In this document: piece after piece, positions 52,577 through 63,383 of the stretch | How the letters are laid out: each line of letters starts with the position of its first letter | Position numbering within the stretch: position 1 is the stretch's first letter | From: Chitiniphilus purpureus | Lineage (GTDB): Bacteria; Pseudomonadota; Gammaproteobacteria; Burkholderiales; Chitinibacteraceae | NCBI RefSeq assembly: GCF_025642115.1 | Contig: NZ_CP106753.1 | Coordinates: 1,387,501-1,451,500, forward strand | Reading direction: 5' to 3' | DNA: 64,000 bases | Notes under the pieces: generated by a model | Databases searched by the model: none | What the model was told of the DNA's origin: nothing | What the model saw: only the letters and a program-made list of their open reading frames with translations | Position numbers and translations under genes: made by a program

Positions 52577-53779
52577 ATGACCGCCTCGATCTTTGCCGCC
52601 GTCGACATGGCCCCCCGCGACCCGATCCTGGGTCTGAACGAAGCCTACAACGCCGATCCACGCGATCAGAAAGTGAATCTCGGCGTGGGTGTCTACTACG
52701 ACGACAACGGCAAACTGCCGCTGCTGGCCGCGGTCAAGGCCGCCGAGGCGGCCCGGCTGAGCCAGGCACCGGCGCGTGGCTATCAACCCATCGAAGGGCC
52801 GGCCGCCTACAACAACGCAGTGCAGAACCTGCTGTTCGGCGCAGACAGCGACCTCGCCGCCGCCGGCCGGCTCGTGACTGCGCAGGCACTGGGCGGCACC
52901 GGCGCGCTCAAGATCGGCGCCGATTTCATCAAGCGGCTTTCCCCCGCCGCCAAGATCTACATCAGCGACCCGAGCTGGGAAAACCATCGCGCGCTGTTCG
53001 AAGCCGCAGGCTTCACCGTCGAGAACTATCCCTACTACGATCCGGCCACCCGCGGTGTCGATTTCGCGGCGATGAAGGCAGCGTTGCTGTCGTATGCGCC
53101 CGGTTCGGTGATCGTGCTGCATGCCTGCTGCCACAATCCGACCGGTGCCGACCTGACCGATGCGCAATGGGCCGAGGTGGTTGAAGCCTGCCGCGAGCGT
53201 GCATTGGTGCCGTTCCTCGATATGGCGTACCAGGGCTTTGCCGACGGGATCGACGCCGATGCGGTGGCCGTGCGTGCCTTCGCCGCTTCCGGTCTGCAGT
53301 TCTTCATCTCCAGCTCGTTCTCCAAGAGCTTCTCGCTTTACGGCGAGCGGGTCGGGGCGCTGACCATCATCACCGCCGGCAAGGATGAATCGGCCCGCGT
53401 GCTCTCGCAACTGAAGCGGGTGATCCGCACCAACTATTCCAATCCGCCCATCCATGGCGGCGCACTGGTGTCGACGGTGCTGGCGAGCGGTGAGTTGCGC
53501 GCGCAGTGGGAAGGCGAGCTTGCCGGCATGCGTGACCGCATCCGCGCGATGCGCTCGGGGCTGGTCGATGCATTGAAGGCGCAGGGCGTGGCGCAGGACT
53601 TCGGCTTCGTGGTGCACCAGCGCGGCATGTTCTCCTATACCGGCCTGAGCGCCGCCCAGGTGGAGCGGCTGAAGACCGAATTCGGCATCTACGCGGTTTC
53701 GACCGGTCGCATCTGCCTGGCCGCGCTCAACAGCAAGAACCTCGGCTACGTGGCCGGCGCCATCGCCAAGGTGGTGTGA
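52577..53779 (+). CDS. tyrB: Aromatic/aspartate aminotransferase (class I)
   Basis: PLP enzyme of 400 aa in the AspC/TyrB subfamily that makes tyrosine, phenylalanine or aspartate. Features: DPILGLNEAYNADPRDQKVN, GVYYDDNGKLPLL, VTAQALGGTGALKIGADFIK, the PLP region HACCHNPTGADLT, DMAYQGFADG, and the Schiff-base lysine in SSSFSKSFSLYGERVGAL. The C-terminus ends GRICLAALNSKNLGYV. TyrB versus AspC is not resolved by motif; TyrB is the better guess. The start at 52577 follows GGAG; a longer frame begins at 52565. Confidence 0.9.
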   Translation: MTASIFAAVDMAPRDPILGLNEAYNADPRDQKVNLGVGVYYDDNGKLPLLAAVKAAEAARLSQAPARGYQPIEGPAAYNNAVQNLLFGADSDLAAAGRLVTAQALGGTGALKIGADFIKRLSPAAKIYISDPSWENHRALFEAAGFTVENYPYYDPATRGVDFAAMKAALLSYAPGSVIVLHACCHNPTGADLTDAQWAEVVEACRERALVPFLDMAYQGFADGIDADAVAVRAFAASGLQFFISSSFSKSFSLYGERVGALTIITAGKDESARVLSQLKRVIRTNYSNPPIHGGALVSTVLASGELRAQWEGELAGMRDRIRAMRSGLVDALKAQGVAQDFGFVVHQRGMFSYTGLSAAQVERLKTEFGIYAVSTGRICLAALNSKNLGYVAGAIAKVV

Positions 53780-53869
53780 CCTCGTCCCCCACCTTGCCAT
53801 GCCCTTGCAACGGGCCCAGGCAAGGTGGCGCGGACCACCCCGGCCTGCTAACTAATGGCAGGTCATGAC

Positions 53870-53895
53870 AAAAGCCCCGCGATTGCGGGGCTTTT
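53870..53895. terminator. Bidirectional terminator between tyrB and murJ
   Basis: AAAAGCCCCGC-gatt-GCGGGGCTTTT, an 11-bp stem flanked by A and T runs, between the convergent genes. Confidence 0.92.
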
Positions 53896-53943
53896 TGCTT
53901 GCCGGGCGTACCCATCCGGCACGCCTGTGCGCCATCGCCGGTT

Positions 53944-55482
53944 TCAGGTCACCGCGCGGCGCGAGAAGTCGCGGGGCCGGAAACCCAACAGTGCCAGGAC
54001 GCCGAAGTAGGTGAAGAGACCCGCCGCGACCAGCGCGGTCAACTGGGCCACCCGCTGCAGCAGGGGCACGCCAGCGAAGTCGGGCAGCAGCCACATCATG
54101 GCGACGAGGGCCGCTGCCATCGCCAGCACCGCCAGCACCAGCTTGCCGAAGAACACACCCCAGCCGGGCTGAGGTGTGAAGATGCCGTGGCGGCGCAATT
54201 GCCGGTACAGCAGCGCCGCGTTGAGGCAGGCGGCGAGCCCGATGGACAGTGCCAGTCCGGCGTGACGCAAGTGCCAGATGAAGGCCAGATTCATCAGCTG
54301 CGTGGCGGTCAGCGTGATCAGTGCGATCTTGACCGGCGTTTTGATGTTCTGCCGGGCATAGAAGCCGGGGGCGAGGATCTTGACCAGGATCAGCCCCACC
54401 AGGCCCACGGTGTAGGCGATCAGCGCCTGCTGCGTCATCAGGGCGTCGTGGGCGTCGAACTCGCCGCGCTGGAACAGTGTGCTGACCAGCGGGCCCGAGA
54501 TCGCTGCCATCGCCACCGCCGACGGCAGGGCCAGCAGCAGCGACAGGCGCAGCCCCCAGTCGAGCAGGCGCGAGTACTCGGCGCTGTCGTTGCCGGCATG
54601 GCTCTTGGCCAGCGATGGCAGCAGAATGGTGCCCAGGGCCACGCCCAGCAGGCCGGTCGGGAACTCCATCAGCCGGTCGGCGTAGTACATCCAGGAGATC
54701 GAGCCGGCCGCAAGCAGCGAGGCGAAGGTGGTGTTGATCAGCAGCGAGATCTGGCTGACAGAGACCCCGAGTATCGCCGGGCCCATCTGCTTGATCACGC
54801 GCCACACGCCGGTGTTCCGCCAATCCAGCCGCGGGCGGACCAGCATGCCGATCCGCTTGAGCGCCGGGAACTGCCAGGTGAGCTGCAGCACGCCGCCCAG
54901 CAGCATCCCCCAGGCAAGTGCCATCTCCGGCGGGTCGCAGAACGGTGCCAGCAGCAGTGCCGATCCGATCATTGCCACGTTGAGCAGGGTCGGCACGAAG
55001 GCGGGCACCGAAAAGCGGTTCCAGGTGTTGAGCACCGCCCCGAGCAGCGATGACAGCGAGATCAGCAGGATGTAGGGGAAGGTGATGCGCAGCATCTGTA
55101 CCGTCAGGTCGAACTGCGCGGGCTTGTTGGTGAAGCCGAAGGCCGATATCCAGACCACCGCGGGCGCCGCGATGATGCCAAGCGCGGTGACCACGGCCAG
55201 TACCAGTGTCAGCGTACCGGCCACATGCGCGAAGAACTCGCGCGCGGCGGCTTCGCCATGGCGGTTCTTGTACTCGGCCAGGATGGGCACGAAGGCCTGC
55301 GAGAATGCGCCTTCGGCAAAGATGCGCCGCAGCATGTTGGGCAGCTTCTGCGCCACGAAGAAGGCGTCGGTCGCGATGCTGGTGCCAAAGAGCTGGGCCG
55401 TCAGCGCATCGCGCACGAACCCCAGCACCCGGGAGACCAGGGTCATCGAACTGACCTTGGCAAGCGATTTGAGCAGATTCAT
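53944..55482 (-). CDS. murJ: Lipid II flippase MurJ
   Basis: Inner-membrane flippase that moves lipid II to the periplasm for peptidoglycan synthesis. It has 512 aa and about 14 membrane helices, of the MviN/MATE-like fold. The N-terminus [23 protein letters not shown] carries the conserved arginines. [41 protein letters not shown] and [16 protein letters not shown] are further family stretches. A long open frame on the same strand (to 55510) is a shadow. It is divergent from rpsT. Confidence 0.96.
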   Translation of the reverse strand: MNLLKSLAKVSSMTLVSRVLGFVRDALTAQLFGTSIATDAFFVAQKLPNMLRRIFAEGAFSQAFVPILAEYKNRHGEAAAREFFAHVAGTLTLVLAVVTALGIIAAPAVVWISAFGFTNKPAQFDLTVQMLRITFPYILLISLSSLLGAVLNTWNRFSVPAFVPTLLNVAMIGSALLLAPFCDPPEMALAWGMLLGGVLQLTWQFPALKRIGMLVRPRLDWRNTGVWRVIKQMGPAILGVSVSQISLLINTTFASLLAAGSISWMYYADRLMEFPTGLLGVALGTILLPSLAKSHAGNDSAEYSRLLDWGLRLSLLLALPSAVAMAAISGPLVSTLFQRGEFDAHDALMTQQALIAYTVGLVGLILVKILAPGFYARQNIKTPVKIALITLTATQLMNLAFIWHLRHAGLALSIGLAACLNAALLYRQLRRHGIFTPQPGWGVFFGKLVLAVLAMAAALVAMMWLLPDFAGVPLLQRVAQLTALVAAGLFTYFGVLALLGFRPRDFSRRAVT

Positions 55483-55644
55483 GACAAGGACAGGGCACGA
55501 AAGCCGGCATGTTACCCAGTTTCCCGCCCGAACGCAGAGCTTGCGCGCCTCCTGGCGTTACGGTACCATCCGGCCTTTCCGAATTGACTGCCCGGTGCCG
55601 TGGATAGGCTTCGGGCCCCAGACGACAGTTTCAGGAGTTAATAA

Positions 55645-55911
55645 ATGGCTAACAGCGCCCAAGCTCGCAAGCGTGCTCGGCAGGCCGAAACGGCCCGCCA
55701 GCACAACGCCAGCCAGCGTTCGGCATTCCGCACCGCGGTCAAGAAGGTGCTGAAGGCGATCGAAGCCGGTGACAAGAGCGCCGCGCAAAACGTGTACCAG
55801 CAATCGGTCAGCGTGATCGATGGCATCGCCGACAAGAAGATCTTCCACAAGAACAAGGCCGCCCGCCATAAGAGCCGCCTGTCTGCCGCCATCAAGGCAA
55901 TGGCAGCCTGA
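55645..55911 (+). CDS. rpsT: 30S ribosomal protein S20
   Basis: An 88-aa basic helical protein binding 16S rRNA in the 30S subunit. It shows [20 protein letters not shown] and [20 protein letters not shown], typical of S20. AGGAG precedes the ATG by eight bases, and a terminator follows. Placement opposite murJ is a common betaproteobacterial arrangement. Confidence 0.98.
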   Translation: MANSAQARKRARQAETARQHNASQRSAFRTAVKKVLKAIEAGDKSAAQNVYQQSVSVIDGIADKKIFHKNKAARHKSRLSAAIKAMAA

Positions 55912-55931
55912 TCTTTAAGGAAGCACCGAAG

Positions 55932-55955
55932 AACCCCGGTCCGCCGGGGTTTTTT
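55932..55955 (+). terminator. rpsT terminator
   Basis: AACCCCGG-tccg-CCGGGGTT followed by a T run, 21 bases after the rpsT stop. Confidence 0.92.
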
Positions 55956-55983
55956 GTTGCCCGCCGCCAGCGGTGTGCTCAGG

Positions 55984-56337
55984 CTATACCCGGCGCCGCA
56001 GGCTCAGCCGGAACGCGGCCATCAGGCGCTGGTAGTCTGTTTCCTCGAAGTGGAACCACAACTCCTCGTCATCGGCCTGTTGCCAACCTGCGGTAATGCG
56101 GGCAAAGCGGCCGATCTCGTTCCAGACCCCCGCGGCCAGCCGTTCCAGGCACCATACCGGACTTTCGCTGCCGACCGTCCGTTCGGCCTCGATACCGGCA
56201 AGACAGGTACCGCCCGGCAGCGGTTGGCGTACCACCCGGCTCACCCGCAGGCCCTGTTGTGCCGCCTGTTGGGCAACGATATCGGCCTCGGCCGGCGTCA
56301 GCGGGGCCATGCTCAGGTAGATCTGGACGGGATTCAT
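55984..56337 (-). CDS. Conserved-looking hypothetical protein, 117 aa
   Basis: Starts MNPVQIYLSMAPLTPAEADI and has a beta-alpha layout: VARQPLP-like strand, GGTCLAGIEAERTV, WNEIGRFARITAGWQQADDE, ELWFHFEETDYQRLM. It is cytoplasmic, without signal or membrane segment. The longer frame to 56913 is a shadow of the response-regulator gene; the ATG at 56337 gives the coherent product. It is convergent with rpsT and divergent from the next gene. Function not known. Confidence 0.65.
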   Translation of the reverse strand: MNPVQIYLSMAPLTPAEADIVAQQAAQQGLRVSRVVRQPLPGGTCLAGIEAERTVGSESPVWCLERLAAGVWNEIGRFARITAGWQQADDEELWFHFEETDYQRLMAAFRLSLRRRV

Positions 56338-56461
56338 GCCCGGCAGTGTAGTCCCGTCGGCTGCGCCTGTGCCAGCCGACCGGGTGCAAATGCGTCGCGG
56401 CAGGCCAACTGCAGGCCTTTGTGATAGATTTGGAGCACCCCGTAAGCAAAGGCCGCTCCCC

Positions 56462-57577
56462 ATGCCAGCTGACAACGAGCTCGCGCCATTACCGCGTATT
56501 CTGGTGGTCGATGACTCGCGCATCGTGCGCGCCACGGTCAAGAAGCATCTGAGCGACCAGTTCGAGGTGGTCGAAGCGGCCGATGGCGAGGCCGGGTGGC
56601 GCCATCTGCTGGCCGATGATGCCGTGCAGCTGCTACTCTCCGATCTGACCATGCCCGAGCTGGACGGGCTGGGCCTCCTGGCGCGCCTGCGCTCGGCCGG
56701 CGAACGCCGCCTACGCATGCTGCCGGTGATCATCATCTCCGGGGAGGAGGACGAAGCCACGCGCCAGCATTGCGTCGAATGCGGCGCGAGCGACTTCGTC
56801 ACCAAGTCCACCGACCGCGCCGAGATGCTGGCGCGGGTGCGCGCCAATATCGAGCGCGCTGCGTCGCAGCACGAGTTGGAGACAGCCCGTACCGAGGCCG
56901 CCCGTTCGGCCACCCATCATGCGGCGACCGGCGCGGGCACCTCGCACCTTCTGATGCTGCAGACCGAGCAGGCACTGGCATTCGCCAGACGGCACCATAG
57001 CGAAGTGACACTGGTGCTGATCGAGATCGACCATTTCCAATCGTTGTCGGACAGGCTGGGCGGCCGGGTGCTCGAGCAGATGCTCGGCCTGCTGACCAAG
57101 CATCTGGCGGCCAAGCTGCGGCGCGAGGATACGCTCGCGCATGTCGACGAAGCCCGCTTCGCGGTGGTCTCACCCGGCTCCACGCTGACCGAGTCGCGCG
57201 TGCTGGCCGAACGGCTGCGCCAGGCGATCGCCGGGGCGCGCATCAATTTCCGCGGCGAGCAGGTGCAGGTGACGGCCAGCCTGTCGGTGGCCAATTCGCG
57301 CGAGGACAGCATCGACGATGGTGAGGCGCTGATACGCATCGCCAGCGACCGCCTGTACGCCGAGCCGGGCGAGAACCGGGTGGTGGCGCCCGAGAGCATG
57401 CCGATCGCACCGGCGCCCACCTTGCCGGAAGCCCTGCTCATGCTGCACAAGGGTATGCATCAGGAGCTGCGCCCCCATCTGCCCGGATTGATGGCCGCGC
57501 TGGCACCGCTGATCACCTTCGCCAACGACGAGTTGCATCTGGGCTGGGCGCTCGAAAGCCTGCCGCGCCAGCACTGA
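56462..57577 (+). CDS. Response regulator with degenerate GGDEF domain
   Basis: A 371-aa protein. The receiver domain (about 10-130) has D17/D18, the phosphorylated D61 (LLSDLTMPELDG) and K116 (DFVTKS). A linker is followed by a diguanylate-cyclase-like fold (about 165-320: LVLIEIDHFQSLSDRLG) in which the GGDEF signature is replaced by HVDEARF at 228-234. It therefore probably makes no cyclic di-GMP. The C-terminal 50 residues are helical and unknown. The partner kinase is not evident next to it. Confidence 0.85.
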   Translation: MPADNELAPLPRILVVDDSRIVRATVKKHLSDQFEVVEAADGEAGWRHLLADDAVQLLLSDLTMPELDGLGLLARLRSAGERRLRMLPVIIISGEEDEATRQHCVECGASDFVTKSTDRAEMLARVRANIERAASQHELETARTEAARSATHHAATGAGTSHLLMLQTEQALAFARRHHSEVTLVLIEIDHFQSLSDRLGGRVLEQMLGLLTKHLAAKLRREDTLAHVDEARFAVVSPGSTLTESRVLAERLRQAIAGARINFRGEQVQVTASLSVANSREDSIDDGEALIRIASDRLYAEPGENRVVAPESMPIAPAPTLPEALLMLHKGMHQELRPHLPGLMAALAPLITFANDELHLGWALESLPRQH

Positions 57578-57768
57578 ACAGAGTGGGTCGGATCGGTGGG
57601 CTTGCCCCGCCGCGCCGTGGCCCAACGGGCCGGTTCGGGCCCGCCCGACGAATGAGGCAACCAGCCGTCGTCGGGTTGACGGCATTTTGTCGGTGGTCCT
57701 TGTACGCCTGGAAGGAGAATGTCAGCCTATTCGGCCGGCATGGGTAAGGACCCGGTACAATTCCCGTC

Positions 57769-58353
57769 ATGGCAACCCAGATCGAGCGTTCCAATCAGAC
57801 GCGAACCAAACTGATCGAGGCGACGGTCGCGCTGCTGGTCGAGCACGGGTACGCCGCGTTGGGTGAGCAGCGCATCTGCAAGCGTGCCGGGGTCAGCCGT
57901 GGCGCCTTGCGCCATCACTATCCCCAAGGCCGTTATGATCTGCTGCCCACGGTGGTGGAAACCCTGCTGGAAGCGGAAAGCCACCGGCTTGCCGGACTGG
58001 GCATGATCAGCCCGAAGGACCGGCTCTACATGATGCTGCAGGGCTTCCTGCTGCATCCCCGCCAGGGCACTTCGATCGCCATCCTGGAAATCTGGATGGC
58101 CGCCCGTGGCGACACCAAGCTTGCGCAGTGCACCGGCCCGGCGTTCTCAGGAGCGCTGACGCGCCTGTTCGGCCATTCCTTGCACCAGCCGGCCGATGCC
58201 GAGGAGCTGGCGGTGCGTTTCCTGCTGCATGGCGCCGCGTTGCATTGCTTTTCGAGCGACTACGACGAATTGCGGTTGCAGGAGGCCGTGCGCTGGATTC
58301 TGCAGCGTCTGCCGGTGCCGACGCTGCAGCCACCGGAGCTCATGCTTTGTTGA
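57769..58353 (+). CDS. TetR-family transcriptional regulator
   Basis: A 194-aa repressor. The N-terminal helix-turn-helix is RTKLIEATVALLVEHGYAAL, then QRICKRAGVSRGALRHHYPQ and GRYDLLPTVVETLLEAE. The C-terminal ligand-binding helices (about 70-190) are divergent, as usual. No efflux or catabolic target gene is adjacent; its targets are elsewhere or it acts alone. Confidence 0.9.
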   Translation: MATQIERSNQTRTKLIEATVALLVEHGYAALGEQRICKRAGVSRGALRHHYPQGRYDLLPTVVETLLEAESHRLAGLGMISPKDRLYMMLQGFLLHPRQGTSIAILEIWMAARGDTKLAQCTGPAFSGALTRLFGHSLHQPADAEELAVRFLLHGAALHCFSSDYDELRLQEAVRWILQRLPVPTLQPPELMLC

Positions 58354-58416
58354 CCGTATCCGCCGGCGCGTACCTGCAGGGCAGGCCGCGCCGGTCACAA
58401 GGGGCGGGGGCCGGCT

Positions 58417-59541
58417 TCAGGCACCGCTGCCGCATTTCTGCGCCGCCTGCTCCGGCGTCAGATTGCGGATGGTGGTGTAGAACTGCGTGCATACCGCCGT
58501 GCCGCCGCTGGGCCAGCGCTGCTGGCAGCCGGCCAGCGCCTGCGACGGATCGCCAAGCGGCTGCGCGGCCATCGTCACCTGCCAGCATGCCGCGTTCAGA
58601 TCCTGCCCCATCACCCTGATCCCGACGGCGTCCGCCTTTTGCTGGTCGCCGCCGTAGTTCTTCGGATCGGCCGCATACCAGATATAGCTCGGGTGGTTGG
58701 CGCCGATCGCCTGCACGGTTCGGCCAGGCACCGGCTGGAACCGGGTCAGGCCCAGTACCGCGATCGGCTGCAGCTGGTATTGCTGTGCCAGCCACTGGCG
58801 TGCCGGGCTGCCGAACGCGACCAGTGGGCGGACGCTGCCGTCGGCCCCGGCCGTCCACTGCTGCAGCAGCGAGACGGTGTAGTCGCTGAAGTCGTCATAG
58901 ACGCCTTCCAGTTGCTGTCCGGCACTTGCGGGGGCGGCGATCGGCGCGATGTCGACGATGGTCTGGTACGGATCGGTGGTGCCCTGCGGTACGCCATTGG
59001 TGACAAGCAGGCTGGCCCAGCGTCGGGTGGTCGCTGCCTTCAGGTAGTCCTGCGTCTGGGTCATCACCGTGTCGGGCGGGAAGTGCAGCAGCTGCACACT
59101 GGGGTTGTTGCGCATCGCAAAGCCCAGCGGCAGGAAGAAATACCAGTCCGAACGCCACTGTCCGGCCTGCTGCAGCTCGGTGGCGTCCTGCAGGCCCACG
59201 GCCCCGGTGGCCAGGAAGCGGGTGATGGTGTTGCCGTAGTCGGGCGGCACATTGGTGATGTTGGCGATGACCTGGCCGCCCTGGGTGCTTACCGCGACCT
59301 GGGCGGTGCTGTAGCCGTCGCGTATCACGCTCAGGTTCAGCCAGTGGGCGACGGTGGCTTCCAACGTGGGCTTGGGCGTGGGGCACTGGTCCAGGCAGTT
59401 GGGGTAGGAGAACAGCGCAGTGACCTTGGCGGTATCGCCCAGCGGTACCGCGATGCCCTGCGGCTGTTGTGGCGGCGCGGCACAGGCGCCGAGCAGCAGC
59501 GCAAGGGCGGTGGCAAAGAGGCGCTTCAGGCAAAAAGGCAT
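58417..59541 (-). CDS. Lipoprotein of unknown function
   Basis: A 374-aa lipoprotein: signal RLFATALALLLGACAAPPQQ with lipobox LGAC. The mature protein is mixed, with an early cysteine pair (YPNCLDQCPTP) and three late cysteines (AACWQ, AGCQQ, AVCTQF). Stretches such as DWYFFLPLGFAMRNNPSVQL and IVDIAPIAAPASAGQQLEGV do not match a family I know. It is convergent with the TetR gene and lies 27 bases downstream of the hybrid kinase on the same strand, so co-transcription is possible. Confidence 0.7.
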   Translation of the reverse strand: MPFCLKRLFATALALLLGACAAPPQQPQGIAVPLGDTAKVTALFSYPNCLDQCPTPKPTLEATVAHWLNLSVIRDGYSTAQVAVSTQGGQVIANITNVPPDYGNTITRFLATGAVGLQDATELQQAGQWRSDWYFFLPLGFAMRNNPSVQLLHFPPDTVMTQTQDYLKAATTRRWASLLVTNGVPQGTTDPYQTIVDIAPIAAPASAGQQLEGVYDDFSDYTVSLLQQWTAGADGSVRPLVAFGSPARQWLAQQYQLQPIAVLGLTRFQPVPGRTVQAIGANHPSYIWYAADPKNYGGDQQKADAVGIRVMGQDLNAACWQVTMAAQPLGDPSQALAGCQQRWPSGGTAVCTQFYTTIRNLTPEQAAQKCGSGA

Positions 59542-59568
59542 GGTGGTTCCTCCAGCATCAGCAAGTGA

Positions 59569-62517
59569 CTAAGGCCGCGCTTCGGGCGCGGGTTCCCGGG
59601 TCGCGAAGTAGCCGTCCAGCGAATCGACCACTTCATCGATTGCCGCGCACAAGGCCTCGACGGCGTCGGCGCAATCCTGATGCGATGCGGCGCGTGTCTC
59701 CAGCGTCATGGCGCTCTGCGCCAGCCGTGGCGCGCTCACGTAAAGGCCTACCGACTTGAGTGAATGAGCGGTACGCTGCATTTCTTCGAATTCACGGTCT
59801 GCCAGTGCCTGGCGCAACCTTGCAGGCACACTGCGGTGGTTGGCGACCAGATTGCGCAGCACCAGCAGATAGCGCTCGCGTGCCAGGCCCACCTGCATCT
59901 GGCCGGCAGCAAGGTCGATGCCCGGCAGCGCCGGCAGCGCCTCGTCGGCGGGCGGCACCGGTCGTGCGCCCATGGCGCTCCTGGGGGGGGCCGCCTTGGG
60001 CTTGATCCAGCGGGCCAGCAGGGCATACAGCGCCTCGGGCTTGAATGGCTTGGTCAGATGATCGTTCATCCCTGCCGCAAGGCTGCGCTCGCGATCGCCG
60101 CCCAGCGCGTGCGCGGTGATGGCAATGATGGGCAGCTCGGCGAGCGCCGGGTCCTCGCGCAGCCGGCGGGTTGTGGTCAAGCCGTCCATATGCGGCATCT
60201 GGATATCCATCAGCACCGCGTGATAGTTGCCTTTGCCCGCCTTGACGATGGCCTGTTCGCCATCCTCCGCCACATCGACCTCGACCCCGACGGCGTCCAG
60301 CAGCTCCTCGGCGATCTGCCGGTTGATGGCGTTGTCTTCCACCAGCAGCACCCGTGCTCCGCGCAACGTCTGCTGCGCCCGGTGCTGGACATCCAGCGCA
60401 TCCTGCGGCCGCGGCCGGCGGCGCAGGCTTTGCGCATCGTTGAACAGGGACTGGATGTTCTCGACCAGCTTGGGTTCGAGCACCGGCTTGAGCAGCATGC
60501 CGTCGGGTTGGGGCGTGTTCTGCTGTTGCGACAGCCGCTCGCGCTCAGCGCCGGTCACTGTCAGGATCACCGGCAGCGTCTGCCATTGCGGATGGCTGCG
60601 CAGCCGCGCCAGCAGTGCGAGGCCATCCATGCCGGGCATGCCGTAGTCGATGAACGCGATCTCGTAGGGATGGGCGCAGTCACAGCCCTTCTGCAATGCG
60701 GTCAATGCGGCCTCCCCGCCGGCCACCTGGCTGGCAAGCGCCCCCAGGCGCTCGAGCAGGCCGGCCAGCGTGGCGCGTGCCATGGCGTTGTCATCCACCA
60801 CCAGCACGCGACGGCCATACAAGGTTTCCGGCAGGGGGGGCGCAGTGGTCTCGACCACGTCGAACGCCACAGTGAAATCGAAGCAGCTGCCCGAACCTTG
60901 CACGCTTTCCATCCGGATGTTGCCGCCCATGGCCTCGACCAGCTGGCGGCAGATGGCCAAGCCCAGCCCGGTGCCGCCGTAACGGCGGGTGATGGATTCG
61001 TCGGCCTGGGTAAAGGCCTGGAACAACTGCCCCTGGTGTTCCGGCGCCACCCCGATGCCCGAATCCGCCACTGCAAACAGCAGCTTGACGCGCCGCGGCT
61101 CCAGATCGGCCACGCTGATGAGCACGATCACTTCGCCTTCCGGGGTGAACTTGATGGCGTTGTTGACCAGATTGAGCAGGATCTGCCCCAGGCGCAGCGG
61201 GTCGCCATGCAGCAGCCGCGGCACGTCCGGCGCCACGTCGAACACCAGTTCGAGCGGCTTGCCCTCGCTCTTGAAGGCAACGAGGTCCGCCAGATTGCTC
61301 AGCACGTCCTCAAGTGAGAACACCACGTACTCCAGCCGCAGCTTGCCGGCCTCCAGCTTCGAGAAATCCAGCACGTCGTTCAGGATCGTGAGCAGGGTGT
61401 CGGCCGAGTAGCGGATCTTGTCGAGGTAGTCGCGCTGTTTCTGGGTCAGCACCGTCTGCAGTGCAAGGCTGCTCATGCCGAGGATGGCATTCATCGGCGT
61501 GCGGATCTCGTGGCTCATCCGCGCCAGGAACTCGGATTTGGTCCTGTCGGCTTCCTGCGCCGCGCGCGCGGCTTCGCGCAGCGACTGCATCCAGTAGTTG
61601 ACGAACCGGTAGCCGAGGAACGCCATCGCGAATGACATGATCGCCAGCACCCAGTACACCGCCGCGGTGGAGGCCTCGACCAGCTGCATCGCGCGTTGCA
61701 TGCCGGCCAGATCGTTGCCCTGCGAAAGGCTGGCCGCGGCGCGCCGGCTCAGCATGAACGACAGTGACAGATACAGATACACCCCGGTCACCAGCATCAA
61801 CGCGGTGAGCAGCATCATCCGGCCTTCGCCGGTGAACGGGGAGCGCTCCACCGGGCAATGCCGGGCGCGCCAGCGGGCGAACACCGGCCCCGCCAGCAGC
61901 AGGATCGGGCCGACCAGCAGCAGCATCTGCAGGAAGTTGCCCAGCCACCAACCCTGCCAGATGGCGAATGCCTGATGCAGGCCCAGCGCGTTGTGATGGG
62001 TCCAGATGAACGAGCCGCTGGCGCTGAACACCGCGGAGAAGAACGCCAGCATGCCAAAGAGCAGCGCCGCATCGGCCGACCGCAGATCCACCCGGGCCGG
62101 CAACGCGCGATAGGCGGCTGTGAACACCGCAAGCCCCAATGGGTTGGAAAGTGCAAACAGGGCGGCCCAGCCCGCCGGCATGCCTGAGTAGAGCGAGAGG
62201 GTGAAGGTGGCGAGATAGGCCGGCACGGCTCCCCAGAGATAACCGAACCACAACGCCCAGAGCGTACAGATCACCAGCGGCGGATAGACCGAGATGAACA
62301 CGGTCACGCCGCCGAACACCAGGGGCAGCCCCGACCACTGTCCGGCGATGGCGGCAAGGCCAAGGCCGATGCAGGCGGCAAGGCTGGCAAGCCAGGCGGA
62401 CAGGATGGCGAGCCGCTGGCGGCGCGGCGAGGTACGGTGGATCAGGGCGAGTGACAGTGGGGTGTACAGCGAGGTCGGATCACCCCAGGGAGGGACGGCT
62501 GGTTTCTCGGACTGCAT
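59569..62517 (-). CDS. MASE1-type hybrid histidine kinase with two receivers and Hpt
   Basis: A 982-aa membrane sensor kinase. Residues about 30-310 form a multi-helix MASE1-like sensor (ending near [20 protein letters not shown]). HisKA carries H336 ([15 protein letters not shown]). The ATPase domain shows [15 protein letters not shown] and [21 protein letters not shown]. Receiver 1 has D624 ([11 protein letters not shown]), receiver 2 has D771 ([12 protein letters not shown]), and the C-terminal Hpt domain has H918 ([10 protein letters not shown]). This is a complete phosphorelay in one protein that needs only a final response regulator, perhaps the one at 56462-57577, which is inference from proximity. 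Confidence 0.92.
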   Translation of the reverse strand: MQSEKPAVPPWGDPTSLYTPLSLALIHRTSPRRQRLAILSAWLASLAACIGLGLAAIAGQWSGLPLVFGGVTVFISVYPPLVICTLWALWFGYLWGAVPAYLATFTLSLYSGMPAGWAALFALSNPLGLAVFTAAYRALPARVDLRSADAALLFGMLAFFSAVFSASGSFIWTHHNALGLHQAFAIWQGWWLGNFLQMLLLVGPILLLAGPVFARWRARHCPVERSPFTGEGRMMLLTALMLVTGVYLYLSLSFMLSRRAAASLSQGNDLAGMQRAMQLVEASTAAVYWVLAIMSFAMAFLGYRFVNYWMQSLREAARAAQEADRTKSEFLARMSHEIRTPMNAILGMSSLALQTVLTQKQRDYLDKIRYSADTLLTILNDVLDFSKLEAGKLRLEYVVFSLEDVLSNLADLVAFKSEGKPLELVFDVAPDVPRLLHGDPLRLGQILLNLVNNAIKFTPEGEVIVLISVADLEPRRVKLLFAVADSGIGVAPEHQGQLFQAFTQADESITRRYGGTGLGLAICRQLVEAMGGNIRMESVQGSGSCFDFTVAFDVVETTAPPLPETLYGRRVLVVDDNAMARATLAGLLERLGALASQVAGGEAALTALQKGCDCAHPYEIAFIDYGMPGMDGLALLARLRSHPQWQTLPVILTVTGAERERLSQQQNTPQPDGMLLKPVLEPKLVENIQSLFNDAQSLRRRPRPQDALDVQHRAQQTLRGARVLLVEDNAINRQIAEELLDAVGVEVDVAEDGEQAIVKAGKGNYHAVLMDIQMPHMDGLTTTRRLREDPALAELPIIAITAHALGGDRERSLAAGMNDHLTKPFKPEALYALLARWIKPKAAPPRSAMGARPVPPADEALPALPGIDLAAGQMQVGLARERYLLVLRNLVANHRSVPARLRQALADREFEEMQRTAHSLKSVGLYVSAPRLAQSAMTLETRAASHQDCADAVEALCAAIDEVVDSLDGYFATREPAPEARP

Positions 62518-63086
62518 AAACAGCTTGCTTCCTCAAAGTCGGGGTAACGGCCTCTGGATTGGCGACGCGCTCCGGGCGACGGCAGCGGATGCCGGCAATC
62601 GGGTGGGGCATGGCCGCTGTCTGGGGTTTCTTCTGGATGGCGATCGCCTGTACTGCCGCGGCGACCGATCACGCCGGCAGCGCCAGGGGCGCCTAGTGCG
62701 CTTTCGGGTCGGCCAGCAAAGCAATTCGTGCCGGGTCGCTATGGATATACGTCCTCTGGATCGGACTTGCATGACAGATTGCTATTGGGTGGCGCGAACG
62801 GCGCGCTTTCTCGCCGGACCGCCATTGTGGTGTCTGCACGTGCACGCAACAAGCGCGTCAGGACAACGCTGGCGGTGCGATGTCCGGGTCTGCGGGCCAG
62901 GGATGGCACGCCGTCCGCAGCGTAACCCGGCGCTGATGCGCAAGCGGCCCCGGGGAAGGGGCCGGGTGGGGGATGGTGCGCGCGTCGGAGAGCCTGCCGG
63001 TGGCATCGGACACGGACAGGCCTTGTGCTCCGACCATGGTGCCGATAGGGCGCGACGGCCGGCGACCATCGCGCCCGCAGGCCCGG
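62518..63086. other. Non-coding stretch upstream of the kinase
   Basis: About 570 bp. It must hold the kinase promoter; I see no clear -35/-10 pair, no RNA gene and no convincing small gene. The short frames present lack ribosome sites. Confidence 0.5.
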
Positions 63087-63383
63087 TCAATCGGCGAGCG
63101 GCACCACATCGATGCCGTGCTTGCCGGCGGCGCTTTGCAGCCGGGTGATGAACTCACCCTGGTTGGCCGTGCCAGGGCTGGTGGGCCAGCCTTGGCCCAG
63201 CAGCGCCTGCGACAGCGCATTGGCGATCTTGCCTGCCGCCGCCTTGTCGCCATTCCAGGTTTCGATGGCGTTGCGCAAGGTCGCGTGGTGTTCCACCAGA
63301 TGCGTCAGCTGTTCCTGGGTCAGCTTGATGCCGGAAATGGACTGGATGTGGGCGATGACGTGCTGAGCGTGTGTTTCGAGCAT
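63087..63383 (-). CDS. Small hypothetical protein, 98 aa
   Basis: Starts MLETHAQHVIAHIQSISGIK at 63383, preceded by GAGG. It is helical, with TQEQLTHLVEHHATLRNAIE, then ALSQALLGQGWPTSPGTANQ, and ends KHGIDVVPLAD. There is no signal peptide. The frame extends upstream to 63509 but without a site. It is a soluble helical protein of unknown family. Confidence 0.6.
   Translation of the reverse strand: MLETHAQHVIAHIQSISGIKLTQEQLTHLVEHHATLRNAIETWNGDKAAAGKIANALSQALLGQGWPTSPGTANQGEFITRLQSAAGKHGIDVVPLAD

Noticed and set aside
53852..55510. 552-codon minus-strand frame overlapping murJ
   Set aside because: Arginine/alanine-rich shadow in another phase; murJ in this region has clear family motifs.
62533..63253. 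Several minus- and plus-strand frames near the window end
   Set aside because: Mutually overlapping, arginine/proline-rich, without ribosome sites; high-GC shadows.
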